Origin: an uncultured Alphaproteobacteria bacterium
Lineage (GTDB): Bacteria > Pseudomonadota > Alphaproteobacteria > Rhodobacterales > Rhodobacteraceae
Length of the DNA: 64,000 nt
Direction of reading: 5' to 3'
Assembly (NCBI GenBank): GCA_902625475.1
Contig: CACOBR010000001.1
Coordinates: forward strand, 1 to 64,000
The notes under the pieces are model-generated. The model was not told the DNA's origin and did not search any database. It worked only from the letters and a program-made list of their open reading frames with translations. Positions 49,706 through 58,771 of the stretch are shown piece by piece; the first letter of the stretch is position 1; each line of letters starts with the position of its first letter. The position numbers and the translations under genes are program-made.

Positions 49706-50150
49706 CTTCTGCTATATCCTCTAGCCAAAGCTCAGGTTTTTCTTTAATGAATTGTGACATAAGCTGAATACAATTTTTATCATTAGCAATAAGTACCTCA
49801 ACACCTCTTGATGTAAGAAATTCTTCATTTCCTCCAAAACTCTTATTTTCTCCAATTACTACTTTTGGGATACCAAATTGTACAATTGTTCCACTACACA
49901 TCATACACGGACTTAAACTAGTATATAGCACAGTATCTTTATAAGTTTTTTGTCTACCTGCTTTTCGTAAAGCATCCATTTCACCATGTGCTATTGGATC
50001 TCCTTTTTGTACTCTTTGATTTCTTCCTTGTGCTATTATTTTTCCATTTCTTGCTAAAACTGATCCAATTGGACATCCTCCCTCTTGGAACCCTTCTTTT
50101 GCCTCTTCATAAGCTATTTTAAGTAATTTTTGATCTATTTCACTAAGCAT
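49698..50150 (-). CDS. cytosine-deaminase-like enzyme (CMP/dCMP deaminase fold)
   Basis: 150 residues. HGEMDAL (His55, Glu57) and PCMMC (Cys82, Cys85) are the zinc and catalytic residues. The context TSLSPCMMCSGTIVQFGIPK followed by VVIGENKSFGGNEEFLTSRG is very close to yeast cytosine deaminase (GENxxF ... TRGxEV) rather than to tRNA adenosine deaminase. It would turn cytosine or a related amine into the oxo form with release of ammonia. It overlaps the DUF1989 start by 8 bases and follows the deacetylase-like gene by 14 bases. Confidence 0.85.
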   Translation of the reverse strand: MLSEIDQKLLKIAYEEAKEGFQEGGCPIGSVLARNGKIIAQGRNQRVQKGDPIAHGEMDALRKAGRQKTYKDTVLYTSLSPCMMCSGTIVQFGIPKVVIGENKSFGGNEEFLTSRGVEVLIANDKNCIQLMSQFIKEKPELWLEDIAEDE

Positions 50151-50164
50151 TATAAGTTAAACTC

Positions 50165-51046
50165 CTATAAAATTTTCTTGGTATAATAGGGTAATTTTTC
50201 AACACTTGGTGACCAAATTTTTTTATTTTTTAAATCTTCTAAATGTTGAACAATATCTTCTAGTTTAGCAAACCATACATTTTTTGTTGAAAGTGTCTTT
50301 TCTATCCACTTTTCAACCTGTTTCCAGCGTGCTAAACGACCAGTTAAAAAAGGGTGAATAATTAACATAAAAAATCCACCTGCTTCATATTGTGCTTCAA
50401 ATTCTTCCCAAAAACCAAATAGTCCTTTTGAAGGTGCCTGAACTGGCATCATATAACCAATTTCTTCATAATGTGCAAAAGGGGGCCAATCATCGGTTCC
50501 CCAATGAACAGGTATTTCATATAAATTACCCTTTGGTGTTTGGAGTTCATAAGGTATATCATCAGCCATCATAGAACTATCATACTTGAATTTATTCTCT
50601 ATCATTAAATCAACTACCTCATCAGTAATATTGTATACTGGCGCTCTATACCCTATTGGATATTTACCACAAATTTCTTTATGAATTTCAAGAGTTTTTT
50701 CAAACCATTCTTTTTGATTTCCATATGTTTTGATAGGATCCTCATGTAAGTATCCGTGATGACCAATTTCATGTCCATCTTTAAGGATTAGTTCAATTTG
50801 TGATTGATACTCTTTTATACACCATCCAGGTATAAAAAATGATTGTTTTAGACCAAACTTCTGGTAAGTATCTAAAATTCTAGGAATTGCAACATTAGGA
50901 CCATATTTCCCCATTGATATTGGGTATAATCTTCTAAAACTGTCGTTAGGTTTAGAAATATGTATTAAGCTATCCGCATCCATATCAAAGGAGATTGATA
51001 CAGCACATTTTGCTTTATTGGGCCAAGGAATTGGATTCCTTATCAT
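50165..51046 (-). CDS. polysaccharide-deacetylase-family amidohydrolase
   Basis: 293 residues, NodB-like barrel. CAVSISFDMDADSLIH holds the first Asp pair, ILKDGHEIGHHGYLHEDP the metal His-x3/4-His (HEIGHHGY), YRAPVYNITDEVVDL the Arg-Pro turn, and FMLIIHPFLTGRLAR the late catalytic His. The length and the tight loops resemble the PuuE/HpPgdA type that hydrolyses cyclic amides such as allantoin, not cell-wall enzymes: there is no signal peptide. In the operon with a deaminase and importer, ring opening of an imported heterocycle is plausible. Confidence 0.85.
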   Translation of the reverse strand: MIRNPIPWPNKAKCAVSISFDMDADSLIHISKPNDSFRRLYPISMGKYGPNVAIPRILDTYQKFGLKQSFFIPGWCIKEYQSQIELILKDGHEIGHHGYLHEDPIKTYGNQKEWFEKTLEIHKEICGKYPIGYRAPVYNITDEVVDLMIENKFKYDSSMMADDIPYELQTPKGNLYEIPVHWGTDDWPPFAHYEEIGYMMPVQAPSKGLFGFWEEFEAQYEAGGFFMLIIHPFLTGRLARWKQVEKWIEKTLSTKNVWFAKLEDIVQHLEDLKNKKIWSPSVEKLPYYTKKIL

Positions 51047-51049
51047 TAT

Positions 51050-52135
51050 TTAATCCTTTTTTAAAGTATGGACATTCTTCTTTGACCAACTAAGCCAATA
51101 TTTTTCACCATTTTGAATGTTTAATTTTGAATATTCTCTTTCTTGCATTTGAATTTTAAATTCAGTTCCATCAACGCTTTCTAAAAATAAAGTTACCATT
51201 GAGCCGATATATTCTTCTGAAATAAGCTTGCAATTTACTATATTAGAATTTTTTGGTTTTACTAATGAGAAATTCATTAAATCTGCAGAAATTATGTAAT
51301 TTAAAGTATGACCAAGCTCTATATTTTTGTCTATTATTTCAAAATTATAGTTACCTGAGTTAGTTTTTATAAAAGCTATTTTTGATTTTATATCATAAAC
51401 CTTTCCACTAAGTATATTGTTTCTTCCTACAAATTCAGCTACGAATTGATTAGCTGGAGATCTATAGATATCTTTTGGTTTGCCTATTTGTGAAATTTCT
51501 CCAACATTCATTATTATGACTCTATTCGCCATTGCAAATGCTTCTGATTGTGAATGAGTTACATAAACAAAAGTAATACCTAATTCTTTTTGTAATTGAG
51601 TAAGTACTGCTTGCATTCTAATTACTAAATGAGCATCTAATGCTGACAAAGGCTCATCAAGAAGTAGGATTTCAGGTTCCATCACCAATGATCTTGCTAA
51701 AGCGACTCGTTGTTTTTGTCCCCCTGATAAAGTTGAGATATCTCTTTTTGCAAGTTCTCTAACTTCTAGTTTTTCAAGCCATTCTAATGATTTTTTTTGT
51801 CTTGTTTTTGAAGATACACCTCTCATTTTAAGCCCAAATTCAACATTTTCTTGAACGTTTAAAAATGGAAATAATGCCAACGATTGCCACACTAAAGGAG
51901 TATCTCTTTCGTGGGGTTTAACATTATTCATGAGACGGTTATTAAACCTTATTTCTCCTGATGAAGGATTTTCTAGTCCTGCTAGCATTCTCAGAGTAGT
52001 TGTTTTACCACAACCAGAGGGTCCCATAATTGCAAGAAACTCCCCTTTATCAATTTCGAAATTTAAATTGGTAACAGCATTCATTTTTCCAAAATTTTTA
52101 GTAACATTTTTGAAAGATACTAGTGGATAAGTCAT
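51050..52135 (-). CDS. ABC transporter ATPase, PotA type
   Basis: 361 residues. GPSGCGKTTTLRML is Walker A, LSGGQKQRVALARSLV the signature, ILLLDEPLSALDAH Walker B, and VYVTHSQSEAFAMANRVIIM has the switch His. The C-terminal 120 residues form the TOBE regulatory domain of the spermidine/putrescine (PotA) group. It ends 3 bases before the start region of the deacetylase gene and starts 3 bases after the permease, so all are one operon. Confidence 0.92.
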   Translation of the reverse strand: MTYPLVSFKNVTKNFGKMNAVTNLNFEIDKGEFLAIMGPSGCGKTTTLRMLAGLENPSSGEIRFNNRLMNNVKPHERDTPLVWQSLALFPFLNVQENVEFGLKMRGVSSKTRQKKSLEWLEKLEVRELAKRDISTLSGGQKQRVALARSLVMEPEILLLDEPLSALDAHLVIRMQAVLTQLQKELGITFVYVTHSQSEAFAMANRVIIMNVGEISQIGKPKDIYRSPANQFVAEFVGRNNILSGKVYDIKSKIAFIKTNSGNYNFEIIDKNIELGHTLNYIISADLMNFSLVKPKNSNIVNCKLISEEYIGSMVTLFLESVDGTEFKIQMQEREYSKLNIQNGEKYWLSWSKKNVHTLKKD

Positions 52136-52138
52136 TTA

Positions 52139-52936
52139 TTACTTTTTTCCTTTCATCTGCCAAGTTAAGAAGAAAATCTGAGCTGTAATTACAAGTGTTA
52201 TGGATGTGAAAAATACAAAAGTACCAATCGCATTGACTTGAGGATCAATATTTCCTTGGACAATTTCAAGTATAATAACAGGTACAGTTTTATTTAATCC
52301 TGAAACAAACCAAGAAATCGCAAATTCATCAAAAGATACCGCAGCTGTTAAGCAAAGAGAGGAAATAATAGCTGGTCTACAATAGGGTAATATAACATTT
52401 CTCATTGTATCCCATTCAGAGCCACCTAAATTCCATGATGCTGCTTCTAAGTCTGGATCCATTTGATTTAATCTAAGCCTTATAATTGCCATAGCAAATG
52501 GTGCGGTAAGAACACTATGTGCGCAAATTATAGACCATAATTGTCCAGACATACCTATTTTAGAGAGCCAAGCCAACATTGCAAGAGCAAGTATAATTAA
52601 TGGAATGGTTGGTGGTAATAATACTAGTGCTAAATATATACCCTTAAACTTAAAACGGTATCTGTAGTCAGAATAGGCAGTGCAAAAGCCCAAAAAAGTA
52701 GCAATTAAACAAGTTATTGATGAAACAACCACACTATTTATGGCAGCTTGCCATATTTCAGCATCATTAAAAATTTTGATATACCATTCTATTGAGAAAT
52801 TTCCTAAAGGTATGGTCGGAAATCTTTGTGAATTGAAAGAAAAGATGATACTAAATGCTATTGGAGTAAAAATAAAAACAAAAATAAAAAACAAATAAAA
52901 TTTCAAAATTAAGTTATAAAATTTATCTTTTGTCAT
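52139..52936 (-). CDS. ABC transporter permease, PotC type
   Basis: 265 residues with six membrane spans. The cytosolic loop DPDLEAASWNLGGSEWDTMR ... VILPYCRPAI is the EAA motif that docks on the ATPase. FSFNSQRFPTIPLGNFSIEW after span 1 is typical of PotC. It overlaps the upstream permease by 14 bases. It forms the channel with that permease. Confidence 0.92.
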   Translation of the reverse strand: MTKDKFYNLILKFYLFFIFVFIFTPIAFSIIFSFNSQRFPTIPLGNFSIEWYIKIFNDAEIWQAAINSVVVSSITCLIATFLGFCTAYSDYRYRFKFKGIYLALVLLPPTIPLIILALAMLAWLSKIGMSGQLWSIICAHSVLTAPFAMAIIRLRLNQMDPDLEAASWNLGGSEWDTMRNVILPYCRPAIISSLCLTAAVSFDEFAISWFVSGLNKTVPVIILEIVQGNIDPQVNAIGTFVFFTSITLVITAQIFFLTWQMKGKK

Positions 52937-53789
52937 TTTTAAAACTTTTTGAATACGCTGTCATTATTCCTATAAAAGCAATAGCAAATAAAGTCACCAT
53001 CATTACAATAGCTACAACTGCAGCTCTTGGCCATTGTTGACCTGATTTTGTCGTATCTAATATTAAAATGGGTAAAGTTGGTTCTTGAGATCCCCCAAGA
53101 TAAAAAGGAGCAACAAAATCTCCAAAAGAAAGAATAAAGCAAAAAACTGCAGCTATTATAAACCCTGTTTTAGAGAGAGGAATAATAACTCTTTGAATTA
53201 TTAAATATGGTTTACATCCTAAATTAAATGCTGCTTCAATCAAATTTTTGTCAATATTTGCCATTGTTACTGTTTGTAATATTATAACTAATGGAAGTGT
53301 AAGTGTCATATACCCAACCAAAGTGCCGATATGAGTGTTAAGCATTATAAAAGGGCCTAAGTTTATATAACTTAAAAGAGCATTTATTACGCCTTTTTCA
53401 GCTAATATAACATACCATGAAAACGTACGAACAAGGTAACTAGTGAAAAAGGGTATAATAAGTAAAAATATTGCCCACCTTCTAAAGTTTTCTGAAACTC
53501 TAAATGCTAATGTAAATGAAGCCGGGAAGGCAATAACCATTGTCAACAAAGTACTTATAAAAGCTATAATTAAAGTAAACCAATAACTGTCCCAAAAATA
53601 GTTTTTCGAAAACATTTTTGTCCAATTAATGAATTCAAATGCTTCTGTCATTCTATAATTTTTCACTAAAAAGAATGACATAGCGACCATGAATAAAACG
53701 GGTCCTACAAAAAACAGGAGTTGCCAAAAAATAATTGGTACTCTGAAAGTAAGGGAATATAAGTTTATAGTTTCTCTATTTGATTTCAT
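52923..53789 (-). CDS. ABC transporter permease, PotB type
   Basis: About 288 residues from ATG AAA TCA (53789). A longer reading from a TTG at 53822 would be encoded by the terminator hairpin just upstream and is rejected. Six spans; the EAA loop is IDKNLIEAAFNLGCKPYLII ... RVIIPLSKTG. The opening VGPVLFMVAMSFFLVKNYRM is PotB-like. It follows the binding-protein gene after a hairpin that should lower its expression relative to that gene. Confidence 0.92.
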   Translation of the reverse strand: MKSNRETINLYSLTFRVPIIFWQLLFFVGPVLFMVAMSFFLVKNYRMTEAFEFINWTKMFSKNYFWDSYWFTLIIAFISTLLTMVIAFPASFTLAFRVSENFRRWAIFLLIIPFFTSYLVRTFSWYVILAEKGVINALLSYINLGPFIMLNTHIGTLVGYMTLTLPLVIILQTVTMANIDKNLIEAAFNLGCKPYLIIQRVIIPLSKTGFIIAAVFCFILSFGDFVAPFYLGGSQEPTLPILILDTTKSGQQWPRAAVVAIVMMVTLFAIAFIGIMTAYSKSFKNDKR

Positions 53790-53792
53790 ATC

Positions 53793-53820
53793 AAAAAAAA
53801 GGGCGGTATTAAAACCGCCC
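53793..53820 (-). terminator. intrinsic terminator / attenuator inside the ABC operon
   Basis: On the minus strand GGGCGGT TTTAAT ACCGCCC (7 base pairs, perfect) followed by eight T. It lies between the end of the binding-protein gene (53837) and the permease ATG (53789). This is the usual device for making more binding protein than permease. Confidence 0.9.
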
Positions 53821-53836
53821 AATTTATAAAACTTAT

Positions 53837-54955
53837 TTATGCATTTTTATATTCAGACCAAAAATCATTCCAGTCTTCTAATGACTGCTGTTTTGGAATA
53901 TCTCTGTAATGAATTCTACCATCATTTATTAAGGCAATAGGATCATTAGCCATACCTTCCATTTGATGACTTCTTTTAGCTTCCTTTGGATCGGCATCAA
54001 TTAGTGCAGCTCTTCCTGCTTTTGTGATACAAAAACCTGGATATGCGGCCATCTGTGCAGATTTAACTTGTCCTTCTGGGGATAGCATATAATTAATAAA
54101 CTTTTTAATAATTTCAGTTTTGTCTGTACCTTTTCCAATACAATAACTTTCAGTCCATTGTATTCCACCTTCTTTAGGAATAACTGATCCAACAGGTGCA
54201 CCATCTTTTTCTAAAACACCAGTAATCCAATCTCCAATACCACACATAGCTAACATCTCACCATTTTTTAATGAGTTAAATGTTCCACCATAATCAAAAT
54301 ATCCTCCTACCTGTGGCCTTAATGACATAGTAACATCTTGTACGGCATCCCATTTTTTTGTATCCAAATCCCACAAACCAGATCCATTACCATTATATAA
54401 ACTCATCATACCTAAGCTTGGTAAATGCCAATCAAAGTGACCCACTTTTCCTTTAACGTTATTTTTCCAGAAGCATGAATAACTTTGTGCTTCTTCTTCT
54501 GATATTGCAGTTTTATTGTATGAAACTCCTAAATGACCACCCCTAACCATCACAGAGTGAAGTTTCCCATTAGCCCAATGTCCAGGGAATTTTGTAAAGT
54601 CTTCATGAAGCATATCATCAAATGGATAATCTGATGGATTTAGATCTTCGATATAACCAGCCATATTTAATTGTTGAACAAATTCTGCATCAGAAAGTAT
54701 AATATCGTATGTACCTGGTGGAGACTGAGCGATCAATGCTAGCATATTATCACCGCCTGCATAATATTTAGGAATAAATTTTACATTATTTGCAGCTTCA
54801 AATTCACCTACAATATCAGGTTCGCCGTGTCCATACCAAGCAAGCATATTTAATTCCAAAGTAGAAGCCCAAGCTCGACTTACAAATGGCATACTTAATG
54901 CTGTTGCTCCAGACAATTTTAAGAAATTTCTTCTATTATTAATTCTTGAGGTCAT
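53837..54955 (-). CDS. Tat-exported ABC substrate-binding protein, PotD type
   Basis: 372 residues. NNRRNFLKLSGATALSMPFV is a twin-arginine signal (RRNFLK) ending at AWA. The mature part has the PotD/PotF plan: LNMLAWYGHGEPDIVGEFEA, YDIILSDAEFVQQLNMAGYI and GDWITGVLEKDGAPVGSVIP. The ligand may be a polyamine-like or other cationic nitrogen compound; pocket residues cannot be judged by eye. GGGAG precedes the ATG. First gene of the seven-gene minus operon and divergent to the BtpA-like gene. Confidence 0.92.
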   Translation of the reverse strand: MTSRINNRRNFLKLSGATALSMPFVSRAWASTLELNMLAWYGHGEPDIVGEFEAANNVKFIPKYYAGGDNMLALIAQSPPGTYDIILSDAEFVQQLNMAGYIEDLNPSDYPFDDMLHEDFTKFPGHWANGKLHSVMVRGGHLGVSYNKTAISEEEAQSYSCFWKNNVKGKVGHFDWHLPSLGMMSLYNGNGSGLWDLDTKKWDAVQDVTMSLRPQVGGYFDYGGTFNSLKNGEMLAMCGIGDWITGVLEKDGAPVGSVIPKEGGIQWTESYCIGKGTDKTEIIKKFINYMLSPEGQVKSAQMAAYPGFCITKAGRAALIDADPKEAKRSHQMEGMANDPIALINDGRIHYRDIPKQQSLEDWNDFWSEYKNA

Positions 54956-55127
54956 TTTTATCTCCCGTTTTTTTATTATGAAAAAGCAAATTATAAAAAT
55001 TAATGATTACCTTCCTGTGTGGTATTTGAAAAGGCTTGCTTTAATCTATAATGAAAATATATTAGATTTTGTTTTATAGTTTGACAATCTGTTTTAAACC
55101 TAAATTTAATAAAATTAGCTTAATATT

Positions 55128-55868
55128 ATGAACAGAAGTGATTTTCATAAGTTTTTTAAACAGATTGGACCTATTGTTCTTCCTGTAATTCATGTTAAAA
55201 ACTATTTTCAGGTTATTGAAAATATTGACAAAATAATCTCAGAAGGTGCACCTGGTTGTTTTTTAATAAACCATGATTTTGGAATTGATGAATTTTTGCC
55301 AATTATAACAAAAGTTCGATATAAATTTCCATCATTATGGTTATCAATTAATTTTTTGGCTAATACTGGAAAGGTAGCTTTTCCGATATTATCTGATTTG
55401 TCCTCTCAAGGTTGTAAAATTGACGGTTATTGGGCTGACGATGCATGTATTGATGAAAATGGTAAAAATCTTGAAGCAAAAAAAATAAATCAAATTAAAA
55501 AAGATTGTAATTGGCAAGGTTTATATTTTGGTGGAACTGCTTTTAAAAAACAAAGAGTTATTTCAGAAGATCAATATATAAATGCCGCAAAATATGCTTC
55601 AAAATTTATGGATGTTGTTACAACATCTGGGGTTGCAACTGGTAAAGAAGCAAAAATATCAAAAATTCGATTATTTCGTTCCTCTATAGGCGATAAACCA
55701 CTAGCATTAGCTTCAGGTATTACGGTAGATAATGCTAAAAACTATTCTGAAGTTGATTGTTTTATGGTTGCAACTGGTATCAATTATGATGACAATTTTT
55801 ATGAAATTGACGCTATGAAATTATCGAAATTACTAAATGTATGCCGACAAATAGGAAAAGGGGAATAG
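55128..55868 (+). CDS. BtpA-like TIM-barrel protein
   Basis: 246 residues. GPIVLPVIHVKNYFQVIENI and GAPGCFLINHDFGIDEFLPI begin the barrel, LWLSINFLANTGKVAFPILS and YFGGTAFKKQ follow, and DVVTTSGVATGKEAKISKIR then PLALASGITVDNAKNYSEVD give the phosphate-binding end (TSG, ASGIT). The BtpA/SgcQ family has this build; biochemical roles are poorly known. The next gene, a phosphoribosyltransferase, starts 2 bases after its stop, so they are one operon and may act on the same nucleobase or ribosyl compound. Confidence 0.8.
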   Translation: MNRSDFHKFFKQIGPIVLPVIHVKNYFQVIENIDKIISEGAPGCFLINHDFGIDEFLPIITKVRYKFPSLWLSINFLANTGKVAFPILSDLSSQGCKIDGYWADDACIDENGKNLEAKKINQIKKDCNWQGLYFGGTAFKKQRVISEDQYINAAKYASKFMDVVTTSGVATGKEAKISKIRLFRSSIGDKPLALASGITVDNAKNYSEVDCFMVATGINYDDNFYEIDAMKLSKLLNVCRQIGKGE

Positions 55869-55870
55869 CT

Positions 55871-56512
55871 ATGAAAAAAAATAATCTCGCTAATGAAAGA
55901 GATGATCGATGGTATTTAAATATTATGTCGCCAAATACTAAAGGAGGTAAATTTGCCTGGCTTGACCCTACCTCTATATACATAAATACCAAAGCATTTC
56001 ATAATCTTCTTGATGATTTATTGTTAGACCTTAAAGGATATGATTGCGACGTTGTAGCTGGGATTGATGCCATGGGGTTTGTTTTAGGATCAGCTTTAGC
56101 AGTAAAACTTGGTAAAGGTTTCTTACCTATAAGAAAAGCAGGGAAATTATGTGTTGATACAGAAAAAGTTGAGTTTGTTAATTATTCAAAAAGAAATCAA
56201 GAAATGGAAATAAGATTTCCCGCCTTTGAAAAAGGAACAAAAGTATTTATTGTGGATCAGTGGGTAGAAACAGGAGGAACAATGAATGCTGCAATTCAAT
56301 TAGTTGAAAGACAAGGTGGTCTAGTGAATGGGGTTATATCTCTAGCTATTGAAGAAAATGATAAAACCAAAAACCTTCGGAATAATTACAATTGTTTTTC
56401 AGCAGTAGTACCAGGCTCTCAATGGCAAAAACAATGTAATAGGCAGTATTTAGATAGTTTTAAAAATTATAAGCCAAACATGGCTTTTCCAAAAAAAATA
56501 AATAAGAACTAG
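55871..56512 (+). CDS. adenine-phosphoribosyltransferase-like enzyme
   Basis: 213 residues from the ATG behind AAAAGGGGAATAGCT (an earlier in-frame ATG overlaps the BtpA-like gene). DVVAGIDAMGFVLGSALAVK and GKGFLPIRKAGKL are the APRT-type nucleobase pocket and flexible loop; VFIVDQWVETGGTMNAAIQL is the PRPP motif, with Gln-Trp replacing the usual Asp-Leu. It joins a purine-like base to PRPP. The substitutions suggest a substrate somewhat different from adenine. Confidence 0.82.
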   Translation: MKKNNLANERDDRWYLNIMSPNTKGGKFAWLDPTSIYINTKAFHNLLDDLLLDLKGYDCDVVAGIDAMGFVLGSALAVKLGKGFLPIRKAGKLCVDTEKVEFVNYSKRNQEMEIRFPAFEKGTKVFIVDQWVETGGTMNAAIQLVERQGGLVNGVISLAIEENDKTKNLRNNYNCFSAVVPGSQWQKQCNRQYLDSFKNYKPNMAFPKKINKN

Positions 56513-56515
56513 TTT

Positions 56516-57058
56516 TTATTGATCATTAAAGCTTACTTTTCCAATATAGGAAAGATTTCTATTCATTTGCGCATAATCAATACCATAACCTACTACAAAC
56601 TCGTCAGGTATTTCAAATCCAGTCCATCTAGATTTAATTTCTACTTCTCTTCTAGAAGGTTTATCCAATAACGCGCATGCCTCAATTCTTTTTGGGTTTC
56701 TAGAATTCAATAGTTGTAGAACATGTTTCAGAGTATGTCCTGTGTCAACTATATCTTCAACTACTAATACGTCCTTACCAGATATTTCACCTGCTAAATC
56801 TTTTAATATTTTCACTTCTCTAGAACTCTCTGTTGAGTTTCCATAAGAAGAGGCCTCTAGAAAATCTATTTCAATTGGAAGATCTATTTCTCTAGCAAGG
56901 TCTGCAATAAAAACAAAAGAGCCTCGAAGTAGACCTACAACAATAAGTTTTTCGGTATTGTTGAAGTAATTGGTAATATCTTTAGCTAGTGTTTCAACTC
57001 TTGCTGCAATACTTTTTGCAGAAATTAATTGATCAATACTATATTTGGAACTAGACAT
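56516..57058 (-). CDS. hpt: hypoxanthine phosphoribosyltransferase
   Basis: 180 residues from the ATG behind AAAGG (a TTG 15 bases upstream overlaps that site). [20 protein letters not shown] and [14 protein letters not shown] are the pyrophosphate loop and flexible loop; [20 protein letters not shown] is the PRPP-binding motif; [20 protein letters not shown] the C-terminal base-binding part. It salvages hypoxanthine and guanine. It ends 3 bases from the convergent phosphoribosyltransferase gene; two such enzymes back to back strengthens the nucleobase theme. Confidence 0.93.
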   Translation of the reverse strand: MSSSKYSIDQLISAKSIAARVETLAKDITNYFNNTEKLIVVGLLRGSFVFIADLAREIDLPIEIDFLEASSYGNSTESSREVKILKDLAGEISGKDVLVVEDIVDTGHTLKHVLQLLNSRNPKRIEACALLDKPSRREVEIKSRWTGFEIPDEFVVGYGIDYAQMNRNLSYIGKVSFNDQ

Positions 57059-57091
57059 CAAATTACCTTTCAATTTTTTTTAAGGAGATAT

Positions 57092-58034
57092 TGAAATTAA
57101 GTCAAGTTGTGAAAACAATTCAAAAATCTGGATTGCAGTTGATTGGGGCACAAGTCATTTGCGATATTGGATAATAAATAGAGAAAATTTTGTAATTAAA
57201 AAAGAAAATTCCATACCTTTAGGAATTAAATTTATAAATAATAAAAACTATGAAAAAATATTAGAGAATGAATTTAAAGATTTTCTCTCTAATAATCATG
57301 TTGTGGATGTTTTATGCTGTGGTATGATTGGTTCAAAACAAGGTTGGCAGGATGCTGGCTACTTAAAGGTACCTTTTATTCCTTTATTTCATAACCAACT
57401 AGTTTCCATCAAAACTGTAAATAAGAAATTAAACATCTTTATTGTACCAGGCCTTAAACAAAATGATCCCCCGGATATAATGAGAGGCGAAGAAACTCAA
57501 GCCTTAGGAATTATTACAAAATATAAAAATTTTGATGGTGTTGTTTGTTTTACAGGTACTCATTCAAAATGGGTTCAAATTGTCGGTAATGAAATAATAT
57601 CATTTGAGACTTTTATGACTGGTGAACTGTTCCAGATTATTTCTCAATATTCAATTTTAAAAAATTCTATATCTTCTGCCAATTTTAACAAAAGCCTTGC
57701 AATAGAATATGCAATGATTTCATTTTTAGAACCTCAAAAGTTTTCAAAAAAATTATTTGAATTAAGAGCTAGAAATCTTATTCAAAATTTGAATTCATCA
57801 AAAATCTCTTCTGCATTATCTGGATTGATTATCGGTTTAGAAATTGCGGGAAGTCGTAAATTTTGGATGGGAAATGATGTAATTCTAGTAGGAAGAAGTC
57901 CAATGGTTGACATTTATCAAGCTATTTTAAAAAAACAAAAAATAGAAACTAAAACTATAGACTCAAATTCAATATCTCTTATAGGTCTAAAATCAATATA
58001 TAAAAATTACATTGGTTTTGAAAAAAATAAATAG
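57092..58034 (+). CDS. dgoK: 2-dehydro-3-deoxygalactonokinase, N-terminal frameshift
   Basis: About 305 residues of the sugar-kinase/ASKHA fold. IWIAVDWGTSHLRYW is phosphate motif 1, CCGMIGSKQGWQDAGYLKVP the family signature, FTGTHSKWVQIVGNEI phosphate motif 2, and SGLIIGLEIAG the adenosine motif. It phosphorylates 2-dehydro-3-deoxygalactonate. The frame with motif 1 opens only after a TGA at 57111, and its first normal start (TTG 57159) lies inside the motif. A frame led by AAGGAG (57083) and TTG/GTG joins it if one A is removed from the run of five at 57122-57126. A true mutation, slippage or a sequence error all fit. Confidence 0.8.
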
Positions 58035-58119
58035 AATTCAATCAAGTACAAAATTATCATATACAAAACTTGCATATAAATATATCAAATAAATGATTTG
58101 AAAATTTATTTTTGATTTA

Positions 58120-58755
58120 ATGCTCTTACAGAATTGGCTTTATTTATCTTTTATTTGTTTTCTTGGAGCCTGTTCACCAGGCCCAAGTGTAGTTGTTGTA
58201 TTAGGATTTGTATTTTCAGAAGGTAAAAAAGCTGGTATTTCAGCATCTATTGGTCATGGTTTTGGTGTATTTTGCTATGCATTTCTATGTGCTATTGGTT
58301 TAGGATATTTAATAGAGATTTACGTTGTTTTTTTTACAACCTTAAAGTATTTAGGAGCATTTTTTCTTTTATATTTGGCCTTTATGATTATTCGCAATTC
58401 TTTTTCAAAACAAAAACAAGAACAAAGTCAAAATTATTTAGAAATAGATGTAAAAAAAAATAGATTTGTAGAGGGATTTATTGTTGCTGTTTTTAACCCA
58501 AAAATTGCAATCTTTTTTCTTTCATTGTTTAGTCAATTTCTTTCAAGTGAACAAACTTATATAACTCATTTATTCATGGCAATAATAGCAGGAGGAATTG
58601 ATACTTTAGTATATTGTATTATAGTTTTACTAGCTTCTAGAAAAAGAACTGTAAGTTTTTTTGATAATTATGGGACTAAAATATCTGTAATTTTTGGAAT
58701 AATGCTAATTTTTCTTTCACTATCACTTTTTATTTCTTTATTAAGTGATCCTTAA
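58120..58755 (+). CDS. LysE/RhtB-family exporter
   Basis: 211 residues with six membrane spans. FICFLGACSPGPSVVVVLGF is the family's PGP motif, GISASIGHGFGVFCYAFLCA the G-x3-G stretch, LKYLGAFFLLYLAFMIIRNS and FVEGFIVAVFNPKIAIFFLS (with NPK) the central signature. Members export Lys, Thr or homoserine lactones. It follows dgoK by 85 bases and could export or take part in a related pathway, but nothing proves a link. Confidence 0.88.
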   Translation: MLLQNWLYLSFICFLGACSPGPSVVVVLGFVFSEGKKAGISASIGHGFGVFCYAFLCAIGLGYLIEIYVVFFTTLKYLGAFFLLYLAFMIIRNSFSKQKQEQSQNYLEIDVKKNRFVEGFIVAVFNPKIAIFFLSLFSQFLSSEQTYITHLFMAIIAGGIDTLVYCIIVLLASRKRTVSFFDNYGTKISVIFGIMLIFLSLSLFISLLSDP

Positions 58756-58771
58756 AAGGAATTATTTTTCA

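Noticed and set aside
53790-53822. Longer start of the PotB-type permease
   Set aside because: The extra residues are encoded by the terminator hairpin and its T-run, and the start would be a TTG with no ribosome-binding site.
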